Shown: piece by piece, positions 49,297 to 58,676 of the stretch
Layout of the letters: each line of letters starts with the position of its first letter
Numbering within the stretch: the stretch's first letter is position 1
DNA from: Acidobacteriota bacterium
Lineage (GTDB): Bacteria > Acidobacteriota > Aminicenantia > Aminicenantales > Saccharicenantaceae
NCBI GenBank assembly: GCA_022711665.1
Contig: JAKLEN010000002.1
Coordinates: forward strand, 530,131-594,130
Reading direction: 5' to 3'
Length of the DNA: 64,000 bases
Notes under the pieces: generated by a model
Database searches by the model: none
Told to the model about the DNA's origin: nothing
The model's input: only the letters and a program-made list of their open reading frames with translations
Position numbers and translations under genes: made by a program

Positions 49297-51996
49297 TTAG
49301 TACGAGAACCGGAAGCCGAAGCGGACGTAAGCGGGCGATTGGATGGCAGTGATCTTGCCGTAGTCCGCGGTCTCGAGGATGTTCTGCGTTGACAGGGTCG
49401 CATTGAAATTGAAGGGATTGAAGATGTCGGCGAAAACCCGCAGGGTCCGGTTGGCCAGGGGGAACGATTTCTCGACCCTCAGATCCAGGTAGTGGGCGAA
49501 CGGGTAGCGCTGGTTCCCGCGCGGCTCGGCCAGGAACCGGTTGACGCCCAGGACGGCCAGGGGGTAGTAGAACGAGCGGGTGTACGGCGTGCCGGAGCAG
49601 CCGATATAATTGCAGCTCAGCGTGAACCCCAGCGGCAGCATGGCGATCCCCTGGACCTTGATCTGGTGGGTCCGGTCCTCTTCCAGATAGCCTTCCGTAT
49701 AGCCGGTCGCCGTCGTATTGGGATCGTTCCACCACATGAATCCGCCGCTTTGGGCCGAAGGCTGGAGCGGGTCGCCATCCTGATTGGCCGTGCCGAAGGC
49801 CCGGCTCCAGGTATAGTTGGCGCGGACCATGGAGCCGCCGCGCCACCGCTTTTCCACTCCGAGGATGACGGCGTCATAATCCACGTAAGCGTAGGGATTG
49901 TTGTCGAAATAGCCGGGGACCGTGGTCGGGAATTCCGCGCTTTGGTCATAAATGGTCAGTGTGCCGCCGAGCGGGTTATCCACTTCGGTTGGAACGTAGT
50001 ATTGAAGGAGATCGTCGTCAAGCTCCCCGGTGATGAAATCCCGGAAACGCTTGGCGACATAAAGGCCCTCGACCTTCCAGTTCGCTCCCAGGTTCCGGCT
50101 GATGCCGACGGTGTACTCGTAGACGTGGGGGCGCTTGAGCCCATCGGCGACGTATTCGGCCGTGTCGGGCGTTTGGACGTAGATCGGGCCCGAGAATTCC
50201 CCGGGCGCGGACTGCATGTAGTACTCGACGGTCGGCATATTCGGATTGAAGGCATCGTACCAGACATACATCGCCGTGGTGTACTTGTTGAAGCCGGCCT
50301 TGATAGCCGTCTTCCCGTCGCCGAAGGGGTCGATGGCCAGGGCCAGCCGCGGCTCCAGGTCGGTCCAGTCCGCGATCGGGATCTTCTGATCGACGTTCGT
50401 CTGAACCGGGATCCGGAGATCCATGAAGCTCGCCCGCAGGCCCGCGTTCAGGTTGATGTGCCGGCTGATGCGCCAGCTGTCCTGCAAGTAGCCGCTGAAC
50501 TGCGTATAACTGGAGAGACGGCCGGGATCCTCGGTCGGGACGTACTTGAACGCATAGACCGACACGTCCGGCACGAGGACGGTGTAATTGGACATGCCGT
50601 ATTCATCGACCGGATAGACGCTTTGGTTGTTGACCTGGCTTTTTTCGTACTCGAAGCCTGCCTTAAACATGTGGTCCCCGCCGAAGTTGTCCAGATAGCG
50701 GGTGAAGTTCGCCGATCCCAGGTACCGCTTGACTTGGGATTCCACCGAGGCAAAGCCGCCCGTCAGGGTATTTTCGGGGATGTTCCAGACGAGAGGCTCG
50801 TCGCCTCCGTTGGAATCCTCGCTCATGGGATTGGTATAGTAAGCGCCCCGGATCTCCATCGTCGAATTCGGCGAGATCGTCCAGAGCCAGTTCACGACAC
50901 CCGTGAATCTATTCATGGCCAGATCGAAAGTGGATTCCGGGGTCGCGTTATAGCTGGCCCCGGCATAAGGATTGGTGATCCGGCTATACGTGGTGCTGAA
51001 CGAGAGACGATGGGCCTTCCCCGGCTGGGCCGTCAGGCGGAACACGGGGGCCAGGACCCTGTTCTTGATCCCGGTGATGGAGAAGCCTTCGACATCCGTC
51101 GAAGAAGGGGCATAGCTCAACGCGCCGAAGAACCAAACCCTGTTCTTGACGATCGGTCCTCCGAGGGTCGCGTTGGCTTCATAAGCGTACTGCGTCTCTT
51201 CCGGAGGCGCCGCCAGGCCCTTCTTGGTCCAGTTGTCGGCCTGAAGGCCCTTGTTGGTGTAGTAGAAGGACAGATCGCCGGAGAAGGTGTTGCCGCCGGA
51301 CTTGGTGATGGCGTTGAGGACGGCGCCGGACGCATAGCCGTATTCGGCGGAATGCCCGGTCGTCTCGATCTGGATCTCGTCGTAGATATCGAGGGACGAA
51401 TTAGCCCCGTTGGTGGATTTCTTGGGGTCGTTGACATGCACCCCGTCGACGTTATAGGAATTGCCCTTGGCGCTGCTTCCGAGCGCCGATCCCGAGACGC
51501 TGACGCCGGGGGCGAGCTGCATAACGCCGCCGAGGTCGCGGCTCATCGGCAGGTGGGTCAGGTCCTCCTTCGTGACCGAAACGGCCGTCTTCGTCGAGGC
51601 CAGGGAAACGACCGGCGGCACCGCGGTGACGCTGATCGTCTCCTCGATCGCCGCCGGGGACATCGTCACATGGATCTCGGTGGTATCGCCGACACGGACG
51701 GCGATATTCTCGAGCACATAGGTCGAAAAGCCCGAAAGCGACAGGGTCGCTTTATAGGCTCCCGGCGGAAGGTAATTGAAGCGGAAGAAGCCCTGCGCGG
51801 ACGTTGCCGCGCCCAGCTGCGGGGTGATCAGCTGCGGGCTGGTGATCGTGATCGAAACGCCCGGCAACGGCTGGTTGTCGGCGTCGACGACGATCCCGTT
51901 CAGACTGCCCGTCTGGAGGATCTGGCCGAAACCGAGCCCGACACACGCCAAGCCCATGAGCGCCAACGCGAAGGACCGGGTAAGGATGCTTTTCAC
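49297..51996 (-). CDS. TonB-dependent receptor of the D-amino-acid/peptide cluster
   Basis: An 899-residue Oar-like outer-membrane receptor. GTG at 51996 is chosen because GGAGGAAAG lies just before it and it opens a clean signal peptide (FALALMGLACVGLGFG-Q). An N-terminal CarboxypepD_reg fold (SLNGIVVDADNQPLPGVSI) leads to a plug (SAKGNSYNVDGVHVNDPKK, GYASGAVLNAITKSGGN) and a barrel ending RFGFRFSY. It is different in sequence from the receptor at 14173-17220. Its place opposite the GntR regulator, sharing site D, suggests it is the uptake gate for the cluster's substrate, perhaps peptides. Confidence 0.93.
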   Translation of the reverse strand: MKSILTRSFALALMGLACVGLGFGQILQTGSLNGIVVDADNQPLPGVSITITSPQLITPQLGAATSAQGFFRFNYLPPGAYKATLSLSGFSTYVLENIAVRVGDTTEIHVTMSPAAIEETISVTAVPPVVSLASTKTAVSVTKEDLTHLPMSRDLGGVMQLAPGVSVSGSALGSSAKGNSYNVDGVHVNDPKKSTNGANSSLDIYDEIQIETTGHSAEYGYASGAVLNAITKSGGNTFSGDLSFYYTNKGLQADNWTKKGLAAPPEETQYAYEANATLGGPIVKNRVWFFGALSYAPSSTDVEGFSITGIKNRVLAPVFRLTAQPGKAHRLSFSTTYSRITNPYAGASYNATPESTFDLAMNRFTGVVNWLWTISPNSTMEIRGAYYTNPMSEDSNGGDEPLVWNIPENTLTGGFASVESQVKRYLGSANFTRYLDNFGGDHMFKAGFEYEKSQVNNQSVYPVDEYGMSNYTVLVPDVSVYAFKYVPTEDPGRLSSYTQFSGYLQDSWRISRHINLNAGLRASFMDLRIPVQTNVDQKIPIADWTDLEPRLALAIDPFGDGKTAIKAGFNKYTTAMYVWYDAFNPNMPTVEYYMQSAPGEFSGPIYVQTPDTAEYVADGLKRPHVYEYTVGISRNLGANWKVEGLYVAKRFRDFITGELDDDLLQYYVPTEVDNPLGGTLTIYDQSAEFPTTVPGYFDNNPYAYVDYDAVILGVEKRWRGGSMVRANYTWSRAFGTANQDGDPLQPSAQSGGFMWWNDPNTTATGYTEGYLEEDRTHQIKVQGIAMLPLGFTLSCNYIGCSGTPYTRSFYYPLAVLGVNRFLAEPRGNQRYPFAHYLDLRVEKSFPLANRTLRVFADIFNPFNFNATLSTQNILETADYGKITAIQSPAYVRFGFRFSY

Positions 51997-52052
51997 GTTT
52001 CTTTCCTCCGTCGAAAGGATCTCGGAAGCCATTCTATTCTCGCTGATATCTA

Positions 52053-52080
52053 AATATATTGATATATAGTTATATGTCAT
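52053..52080 (-). promoter_or_regulatory. Promoter with operator-like spacer, site D
   Basis: On the minus strand ATGACA (52080-52075), 16 bases, TATATT (52058-52053), about 55 bases before the receptor start. The spacer contains the 12-mer TATATAGTTATA (52063-52074 on plus) identical to site A. Confidence 0.5.
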
Positions 52081-52121
52081 GATTTTTTTAAATCTCGACC
52101 TCGGATCATCGGGCGAATTTA

Positions 52122-52149
52122 TTGATTTATTGTTACGGATTAATATAAT
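52122..52149 (+). promoter_or_regulatory. Promoter of the GntR-type regulator gene
   Basis: TTGATT (52122-52127), 16 bases, perfect TATAAT (52144-52149), about 40 bases before ATG 52189. Confidence 0.55.
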
Positions 52150-52188
52150 AAGTCTATCTCATTGAACGGCCGACCGGACGGGGGCTCC

Positions 52189-53169
52189 ATGACAAAATGG
52201 TATCTGGACAAAGACAGCAAGGTTCCGCTGTATCTTCAGCTCAAGGATCAGATCAAGTACCACATTTCCACGGGCGGCCTTCAACAGAACGAGCAGCTGC
52301 CGGCCGTCAATAAGCTGGCGAAGGAGCTGACGATCAACTTCGAGACCGTCCGCAAGGCCTACAAGGAACTCGAAAAAGAGGGCCTGATATCCATGCAGAG
52401 GGCCAAGGGGACCCTGGTCACGCTCGACAAAGGGGCGCCGCCGTTCGGCCCCGCAAACGCCCATGGGCCGGAACCGGCGCCCGAGCGGTGGGTCTATAAC
52501 GCCGTCAGCGCGCTCCTGGCGAAGGGCGTGCCTCCCGAACAGGTCCGGGCCGCTGTCTCCCGGTCCATGGAGGAGGCGTTCGCGGCGCACAAGGAACGAT
52601 TTGTCATCTTCACCGAATGCAATCCCCTGCAGGTCCACGATATCGCCGTTCAGCTCAAATCCATTCTGGAAGAGGACGTCCGGCCGGTGCTCCTGGAAGA
52701 CCTCGAGAACGAGATTTCCGGGCTCGCGGCCGACGAGAAGCGGCTGCGGGCTATCGTGACCACCGGATTTCATCTGAACGACGTCCGCGCGGCCCTCGGC
52801 GGCCGGCAGATCGACGTCCAGATCCTCATCACGAACATGTCTCCCGAATCCCGGCGCAAGATCGACGAGATCGGGACGGACCGCCGCTTCGGCTTCATCT
52901 GCCGGGACAAGGAGTCCATTCCTCTCTATAATGATCTGCTGCGCGGGGAATTCGGAAAGAAGATCAAGCTCGTTTCGACTTGCCTCGGCGACAGCGAGGG
53001 TGTAGAGAGCATCCTCCGGTCCGTCGATATTCTCCTAGTCACCCCGCCCGTCCTTAGAGAAGTCAAAAGGATCTGCCCGGCGAACCTGCCTGTGTTCAAC
53101 GTCTTTGACCGCGTCGACCCCATGTCGTTGCGGGTCCTCAAGGACCGGATCAGCCGGGGCTCCGCCTGA
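52189..53169 (+). CDS. GntR-type transcriptional regulator with large unfamiliar C-terminal domain
   Basis: A 326-residue protein. Residues 1-75 are a GntR winged helix of the YtrA/HutC kind (VPLYLQLKDQIKYHISTG, LPAVNKLAKELTINFETVRK, AYKELEKEGLISMQRAKGT). The rest (about 95-326) is not the usual FadR, UTRA or MocR domain. It begins FVIFTECNPLQVHDIAVQLK and looks like an alpha/beta ligand-binding fold with repeated strands (IVTTGFHLND, VQILITNMSP, FGFICRDKES). ATG 52189 is preferred over TTG 52162. It is divergent from the receptor and is the only regulator in the cluster, so it probably senses a cluster substrate and binds the shared AT-rich motifs. Confidence 0.82.
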   Translation: MTKWYLDKDSKVPLYLQLKDQIKYHISTGGLQQNEQLPAVNKLAKELTINFETVRKAYKELEKEGLISMQRAKGTLVTLDKGAPPFGPANAHGPEPAPERWVYNAVSALLAKGVPPEQVRAAVSRSMEEAFAAHKERFVIFTECNPLQVHDIAVQLKSILEEDVRPVLLEDLENEISGLAADEKRLRAIVTTGFHLNDVRAALGGRQIDVQILITNMSPESRRKIDEIGTDRRFGFICRDKESIPLYNDLLRGEFGKKIKLVSTCLGDSEGVESILRSVDILLVTPPVLREVKRICPANLPVFNVFDRVDPMSLRVLKDRISRGSA

Positions 53170-53248
53170 AGCGATATCCCCTTCTAAGGCCCAGACTCCG
53201 CCCTTTCGGCCGAGGGCCGGGGTTCCCTGCCGCGCGCCGGGGACGCGC

Positions 53249-53440
53249 CTAGCTCTGCGTCGGTCCGGGCTCGGGCTTTTTCTCCGTCCGGCAGCAGCAC
53301 GACTGGTAGAAAAGGCTCGTGATCGCCAGGATCGCGCCGGCGACGACGATCACCCACTTGGCCCAGGCGACGGGCCACCAGAAGACGGCCAGGACGACGA
53401 TGGCCGCGGCCAGAATGAAACGGCAAAAACAGATCTTCAT
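53249..53440 (-). CDS. Small membrane protein of unknown function
   Basis: A 63-residue protein with two hydrophobic segments (FILAAAIVVLAVFWWPVAWA and VIVVAGAILAITSLFYQ), a CFC near the N-terminus and SCCCR after the second helix, so perhaps metal-binding or disulfide-linked. A strong GGAGGG lies eight bases before ATG 53440. Similar tiny two-helix proteins are common and unnamed. It stands alone between the regulator and ftsK. Confidence 0.65.
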   Translation of the reverse strand: MKICFCRFILAAAIVVLAVFWWPVAWAKWVIVVAGAILAITSLFYQSCCCRTEKKPEPGPTQS

Positions 53441-53589
53441 GAATCATCCCTCCTCTTCCCTAAGCTGCCGGTATTTTAAACAAGATCGGGGATGCCCCGC
53501 AACAGGTATCATTTCGGGGAGGCGCCCTTTCGCGGTCCTTTTTCGGGACAGATCAGGGGCGCGAACGGACAGGGCCCGGAGCGTTATGC

Positions 53590-53595
53590 TATAAT
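53590..53595 (+). promoter_or_regulatory. -10 box directly before ftsK
   Basis: A perfect TATAAT lies seven bases before the GTG start at 53603; no clear -35 is present (GGACAG 17 bases upstream is weak) and there is no ribosome site. This fits a leaderless transcript. Confidence 0.5.
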
Positions 53596-53602
53596 TCCCG
53601 CC

Positions 53603-56014
<2,412 letters not shown>

Positions 56015-56058
56015 GCCACGGCCGGCGCGGCCGGCCGCGCCCCGCGGCGGCCGCGACC

Positions 56059-56087
56059 TTGCGATTACGCCGGCCTGCCGTTATAAT
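56059..56087 (+). promoter_or_regulatory. Promoter of the sigma-factor gene, leaderless type
   Basis: TTGCGA (56059-56064), exactly 17 bases, TATAAT (56082-56087). The ATG at 56095 is seven bases farther, at or near the expected transcription start. Confidence 0.6.
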
Positions 56088-56094
56088 GACGCGG

Positions 56095-56595
56095 ATGATC
56101 AAAGAGGGCCAGGCCGCGCCGCCCGAGGATGCCGTCCTCCAGTACCGTCCGGTCATCTCCTTCCGCGTCCGCAAAGCCCTCGGCAGCTCCAATCCCGACT
56201 GGGAGGACGTGGTCAACGAGATCCTGGCCCAGACCGTGGCCAAGATCAAGAGCGGCGAGTTCCGCGGCGACTCGTCGATCGGAACGTTCCTTTACACCAT
56301 CACCAGCCGGCGGATCATCGACTACATCCGCCAGAAGACCCGGGTCCTCAAGCACGCCCCCGAGCCGGCCCCCTACCCCGATCCCCACGAGGAGATGGAG
56401 CAGCGGGAGCGGGCCCGCCAGGTCGAGCAGGTCGTCAACGGCCTCAAGCCCAAGTTCCGGGATGTCCTCTATCTCTATTATTATAAAGAGCTGTCCCGCG
56501 ACGAGGTGGCCCGGGCCCTGGACATCTCGCCCCGCCGGGTCTCGGAGAGGGTCAACTACGCCCTCAAGCTCATTCAGAAGGCCGTCCGGAAATAA
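56095..56595 (+). CDS. Sigma-70 family (ECF-like) RNA polymerase sigma factor
   Basis: A 166-residue sigma factor with region 2 (about 20-85; DWEDVVNEILAQTVAKIKSG, GTFLYTITSRRIIDYIRQK) and region 4 (about 115-165; LKPKFRDVLYLYYYKELSRD, ISPRRVSERVNYALKLIQK). It lacks region 3, as in ECF factors. A frame open to 56059 is ignored because the promoter lies within it. The next gene encodes a small zinc protein that is probably its anti-sigma factor. Confidence 0.88.
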   Translation: MIKEGQAAPPEDAVLQYRPVISFRVRKALGSSNPDWEDVVNEILAQTVAKIKSGEFRGDSSIGTFLYTITSRRIIDYIRQKTRVLKHAPEPAPYPDPHEEMEQRERARQVEQVVNGLKPKFRDVLYLYYYKELSRDEVARALDISPRRVSERVNYALKLIQKAVRK

Positions 56596-56663
56596 GTCGT
56601 CCGGAGTCCGTTTTGTCCCACCCTCGAGCGACTAAAAACGTGAAGCCCCCAGAGGCTGCGGCC

Positions 56664-56927
56664 ATGAAGAAGTGCAAGTACGAACATTTGATCGACGGCT
56701 ATCTCCTCGATAAGCTCAAGCCCGAGGACCAAGCCGAGTTCGAGGAGCACTACTTCATCTGCCCGCACTGCTTCGCCAAGCTCGACCAGCAGAGCGAGAT
56801 CGTCCAGATCCTGAAGAAGGAAGGGGTGCTCGATCAGGCCGGGGCGGCCGGACAGGCCTGCATCCATGCCCGCCGGCGGCCGTCGTTCTGGCGCCGCCTG
56901 CTGCGCCGCTTCGGCCTCGGCCGCTAG
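56664..56927 (+). CDS. Small zinc-binding anti-sigma factor-like protein
   Basis: An 87-residue protein. EFEEHYFICPHCFAKL carries the HxxxCxxC motif of zinc anti-sigma (ZAS/zf-HC2) domains, after an N-terminal helix (HLIDGYLLDKLKPEDQ). Unlike most, it has no membrane helix, only a basic RRPSFWRRLLRRFG end, so it would be a soluble, perhaps redox- or metal-sensitive inhibitor of the preceding sigma factor. AGAGG precedes ATG 56664; a TTG 56613 start is less likely. Confidence 0.75.
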   Translation: MKKCKYEHLIDGYLLDKLKPEDQAEFEEHYFICPHCFAKLDQQSEIVQILKKEGVLDQAGAAGQACIHARRRPSFWRRLLRRFGLGR

Positions 56928-57006
56928 GCCCCGCCGCGGTCCGCGCGAATTCCCGGGTCCGGGCCGATCGGCCGGCCCGAAAGGCTGAAGCGCGGGTCCC
57001 GGGGGT

Positions 57007-57690
57007 TCAGTCCTCGATCAGCCGTTCGTCCCCGGCAGGCGCGACCCTCCCCTTGGCCTGTTCTTCGAAGCCCAGACAGCACATCAGCCGGCCGCAGAGG
57101 CCCGAGATCTTCGTCGGGTTGATGACGATCTGCTGTTTGCGGGCCTTCTGGATGGTCACCGGCTCGAACGTGGTCATGAAGCTCGAGCAGCACAGGCAGC
57201 GGCCGCAGACGCCCAGGCCGCCGATCATCTTGGCCTCGTCGCGGACCCCGACCTGGCGCATCTCGATGCGCATGCGCAGCTCCTTGGCCAGGTCCTTGAC
57301 CAGCTCGCGGAAATCGACGCGGCCGTCGGCCGTGTAGTAGAAAATACCCTTCTTCTCGTTGAAGAAGTAGCGGACGGCGACAAGCTTCATGGCCAGGCCG
57401 TGGGCGGCGATGCGCTGCAGGCAGAGATCGAAAGCCCGGCCTTCGCGCTCGCGCAGCCACTCGAACTTGCGGACATCGTCGGGCGTGGCGGTGCGGACGA
57501 CCTGGACGGCCAGGCGGGACGCCTTTTGATTGTGGCAGTAGCTGGAAGTCTCGTCGACGACGACGGCCAGGTCGCCGCCGAGGTCGGACTCGATGATGCA
57601 GCGGTCGCCCACGCGAAGCTCCAGGTCGCCGGGCCGGGCCCGGACGATGCGGCGGCTGGTCTCCGAACGGACGCAGATGATGTCAGGCAT
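57007..57690 (-). CDS. ricT: RicT/YaaT-type PSP1-domain iron-sulfur protein
   Basis: A 227-residue PSP1 protein. The C-terminal cysteines CGRCLCC and CGRLMCC match the 4Fe-4S ligands of YaaT/RicT, which with RicA and RicF guides RNase Y in Firmicutes. The N-terminal half has the PSP1 core (GHNQ-like CHNQKASRLAV, then KLVAVRYFFNEKKGIFYYTA). The gene follows holB with a short overlap, as in Bacillus (holB-yaaT). The role outside Firmicutes is less clear. Confidence 0.9.
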   Translation of the reverse strand: MPDIICVRSETSRRIVRARPGDLELRVGDRCIIESDLGGDLAVVVDETSSYCHNQKASRLAVQVVRTATPDDVRKFEWLREREGRAFDLCLQRIAAHGLAMKLVAVRYFFNEKKGIFYYTADGRVDFRELVKDLAKELRMRIEMRQVGVRDEAKMIGGLGVCGRCLCCSSFMTTFEPVTIQKARKQQIVINPTKISGLCGRLMCCLGFEEQAKGRVAPAGDERLIED

Positions 57691-58672
57691 GTCGCAGCTC
57701 CATAAAGTCCGAAAAGAACGTCGTCGCCAGCAGGCTTTTGTTCATGTTGCCTTCGAGCTGGACGAGAAGAGTGTCGAGATCGGCCAGGAGGTCGAGGAGC
57801 CGGGCCGCGGTCCAGGCCGGCGCGGCCTGGCGGAGCCGGTCCTCGAGGTCGGGATTGAGCAGCAGCGCCGGCTGGCCGCCGAGGCGAAGGAGCAGCAGGT
57901 CCCGGGCGAAGGAGGCGAAGATCTCCAGGACGCGGCCGAGCTCCTCCTGGGCGGACTTGGGAACCGCCCCGAAGCGCTCCAGGAAACGGCTCGGCCGGTC
58001 GTCCGCGGACACGGCGTCGAAGAGCGTCCAGGCGCTCTCCCGGAGGGCCTGGACCTCCTCCCACACCAGCTCGCGGGCCCGGTCGAAGTTGCCGTCGACG
58101 AGCAGCGCCAGGATGCGGGCCTGCTCCGGGGTGAAATCGCGCCCGGCCAGAGCCCGCTCGATGACCTCCCGGCCGATGGGCGAAAAGGCCAGGACCCCGC
58201 ACCGCGAGCGGATGGTCGGCAGCAGGAGATGGGGGCTGTCCGTGACCAGGATCAGGTGCAGGAAAGAGGGCGGCTCCTCGAGGACCTTGAGCAGGGAGTT
58301 GGCGGCCTCCGCCGACATGTCCTTGGCGTCGTCGATGATGAAGACCCGCTTCCGGCCGGTCATGGGCCGCAGGCAGGCCATTTGCTTGACGAGCGCGGCC
58401 TGCTCGGCCTTGACCTTCTGGACCTCGACGGTCAGGGTCATGACGTCGGGATGGGTCCCGGCGTCGATGGCCCGGCAGGAGGGGCAGTCGTCGCAGGCGT
58501 CCGCCGCCTGGGCCCGGCAGTTGAGGGCCTTGGCCAGGGTCAGGGCCAGGGCCGACTTGCCGACGCCCTCCGGGCCGCAGAAGATGAGCGAGTTGGGGAC
58601 GCGGCCGCGCTCCAGGGCCAGCCGGAGGATGCGCTTGACCCCCTCGTTGCCGGCGACGTCCTTGAAAGCCAT
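57683..58672 (-). CDS. holB: DNA polymerase III delta' subunit
   Basis: A 329-residue clamp-loader subunit. AAA+ motifs: LIFCGPEGVGKSALALTLA (Walker A, about 29-47), the zinc module CDDCPSC (about 60-66), VFIIDDAKDMS and sensor 1 LILVTDSPHLLLPTIRSRC. It helps load the sliding clamp. ATG at 58672 lies a few bases after the uvrA stop and its end overlaps ricT, so the three genes form an operon. Confidence 0.92.
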   Translation of the reverse strand: MAFKDVAGNEGVKRILRLALERGRVPNSLIFCGPEGVGKSALALTLAKALNCRAQAADACDDCPSCRAIDAGTHPDVMTLTVEVQKVKAEQAALVKQMACLRPMTGRKRVFIIDDAKDMSAEAANSLLKVLEEPPSFLHLILVTDSPHLLLPTIRSRCGVLAFSPIGREVIERALAGRDFTPEQARILALLVDGNFDRARELVWEEVQALRESAWTLFDAVSADDRPSRFLERFGAVPKSAQEELGRVLEIFASFARDLLLLRLGGQPALLLNPDLEDRLRQAAPAWTAARLLDLLADLDTLLVQLEGNMNKSLLATTFFSDFMELRHA

Positions 58673-58676
58673 TTCC

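Noticed and set aside
56960..56979. A 7-bp hairpin between the anti-sigma and ricT genes as a terminator
   Set aside because: There is no T-run on either side, and such GC hairpins are frequent by chance in this composition.
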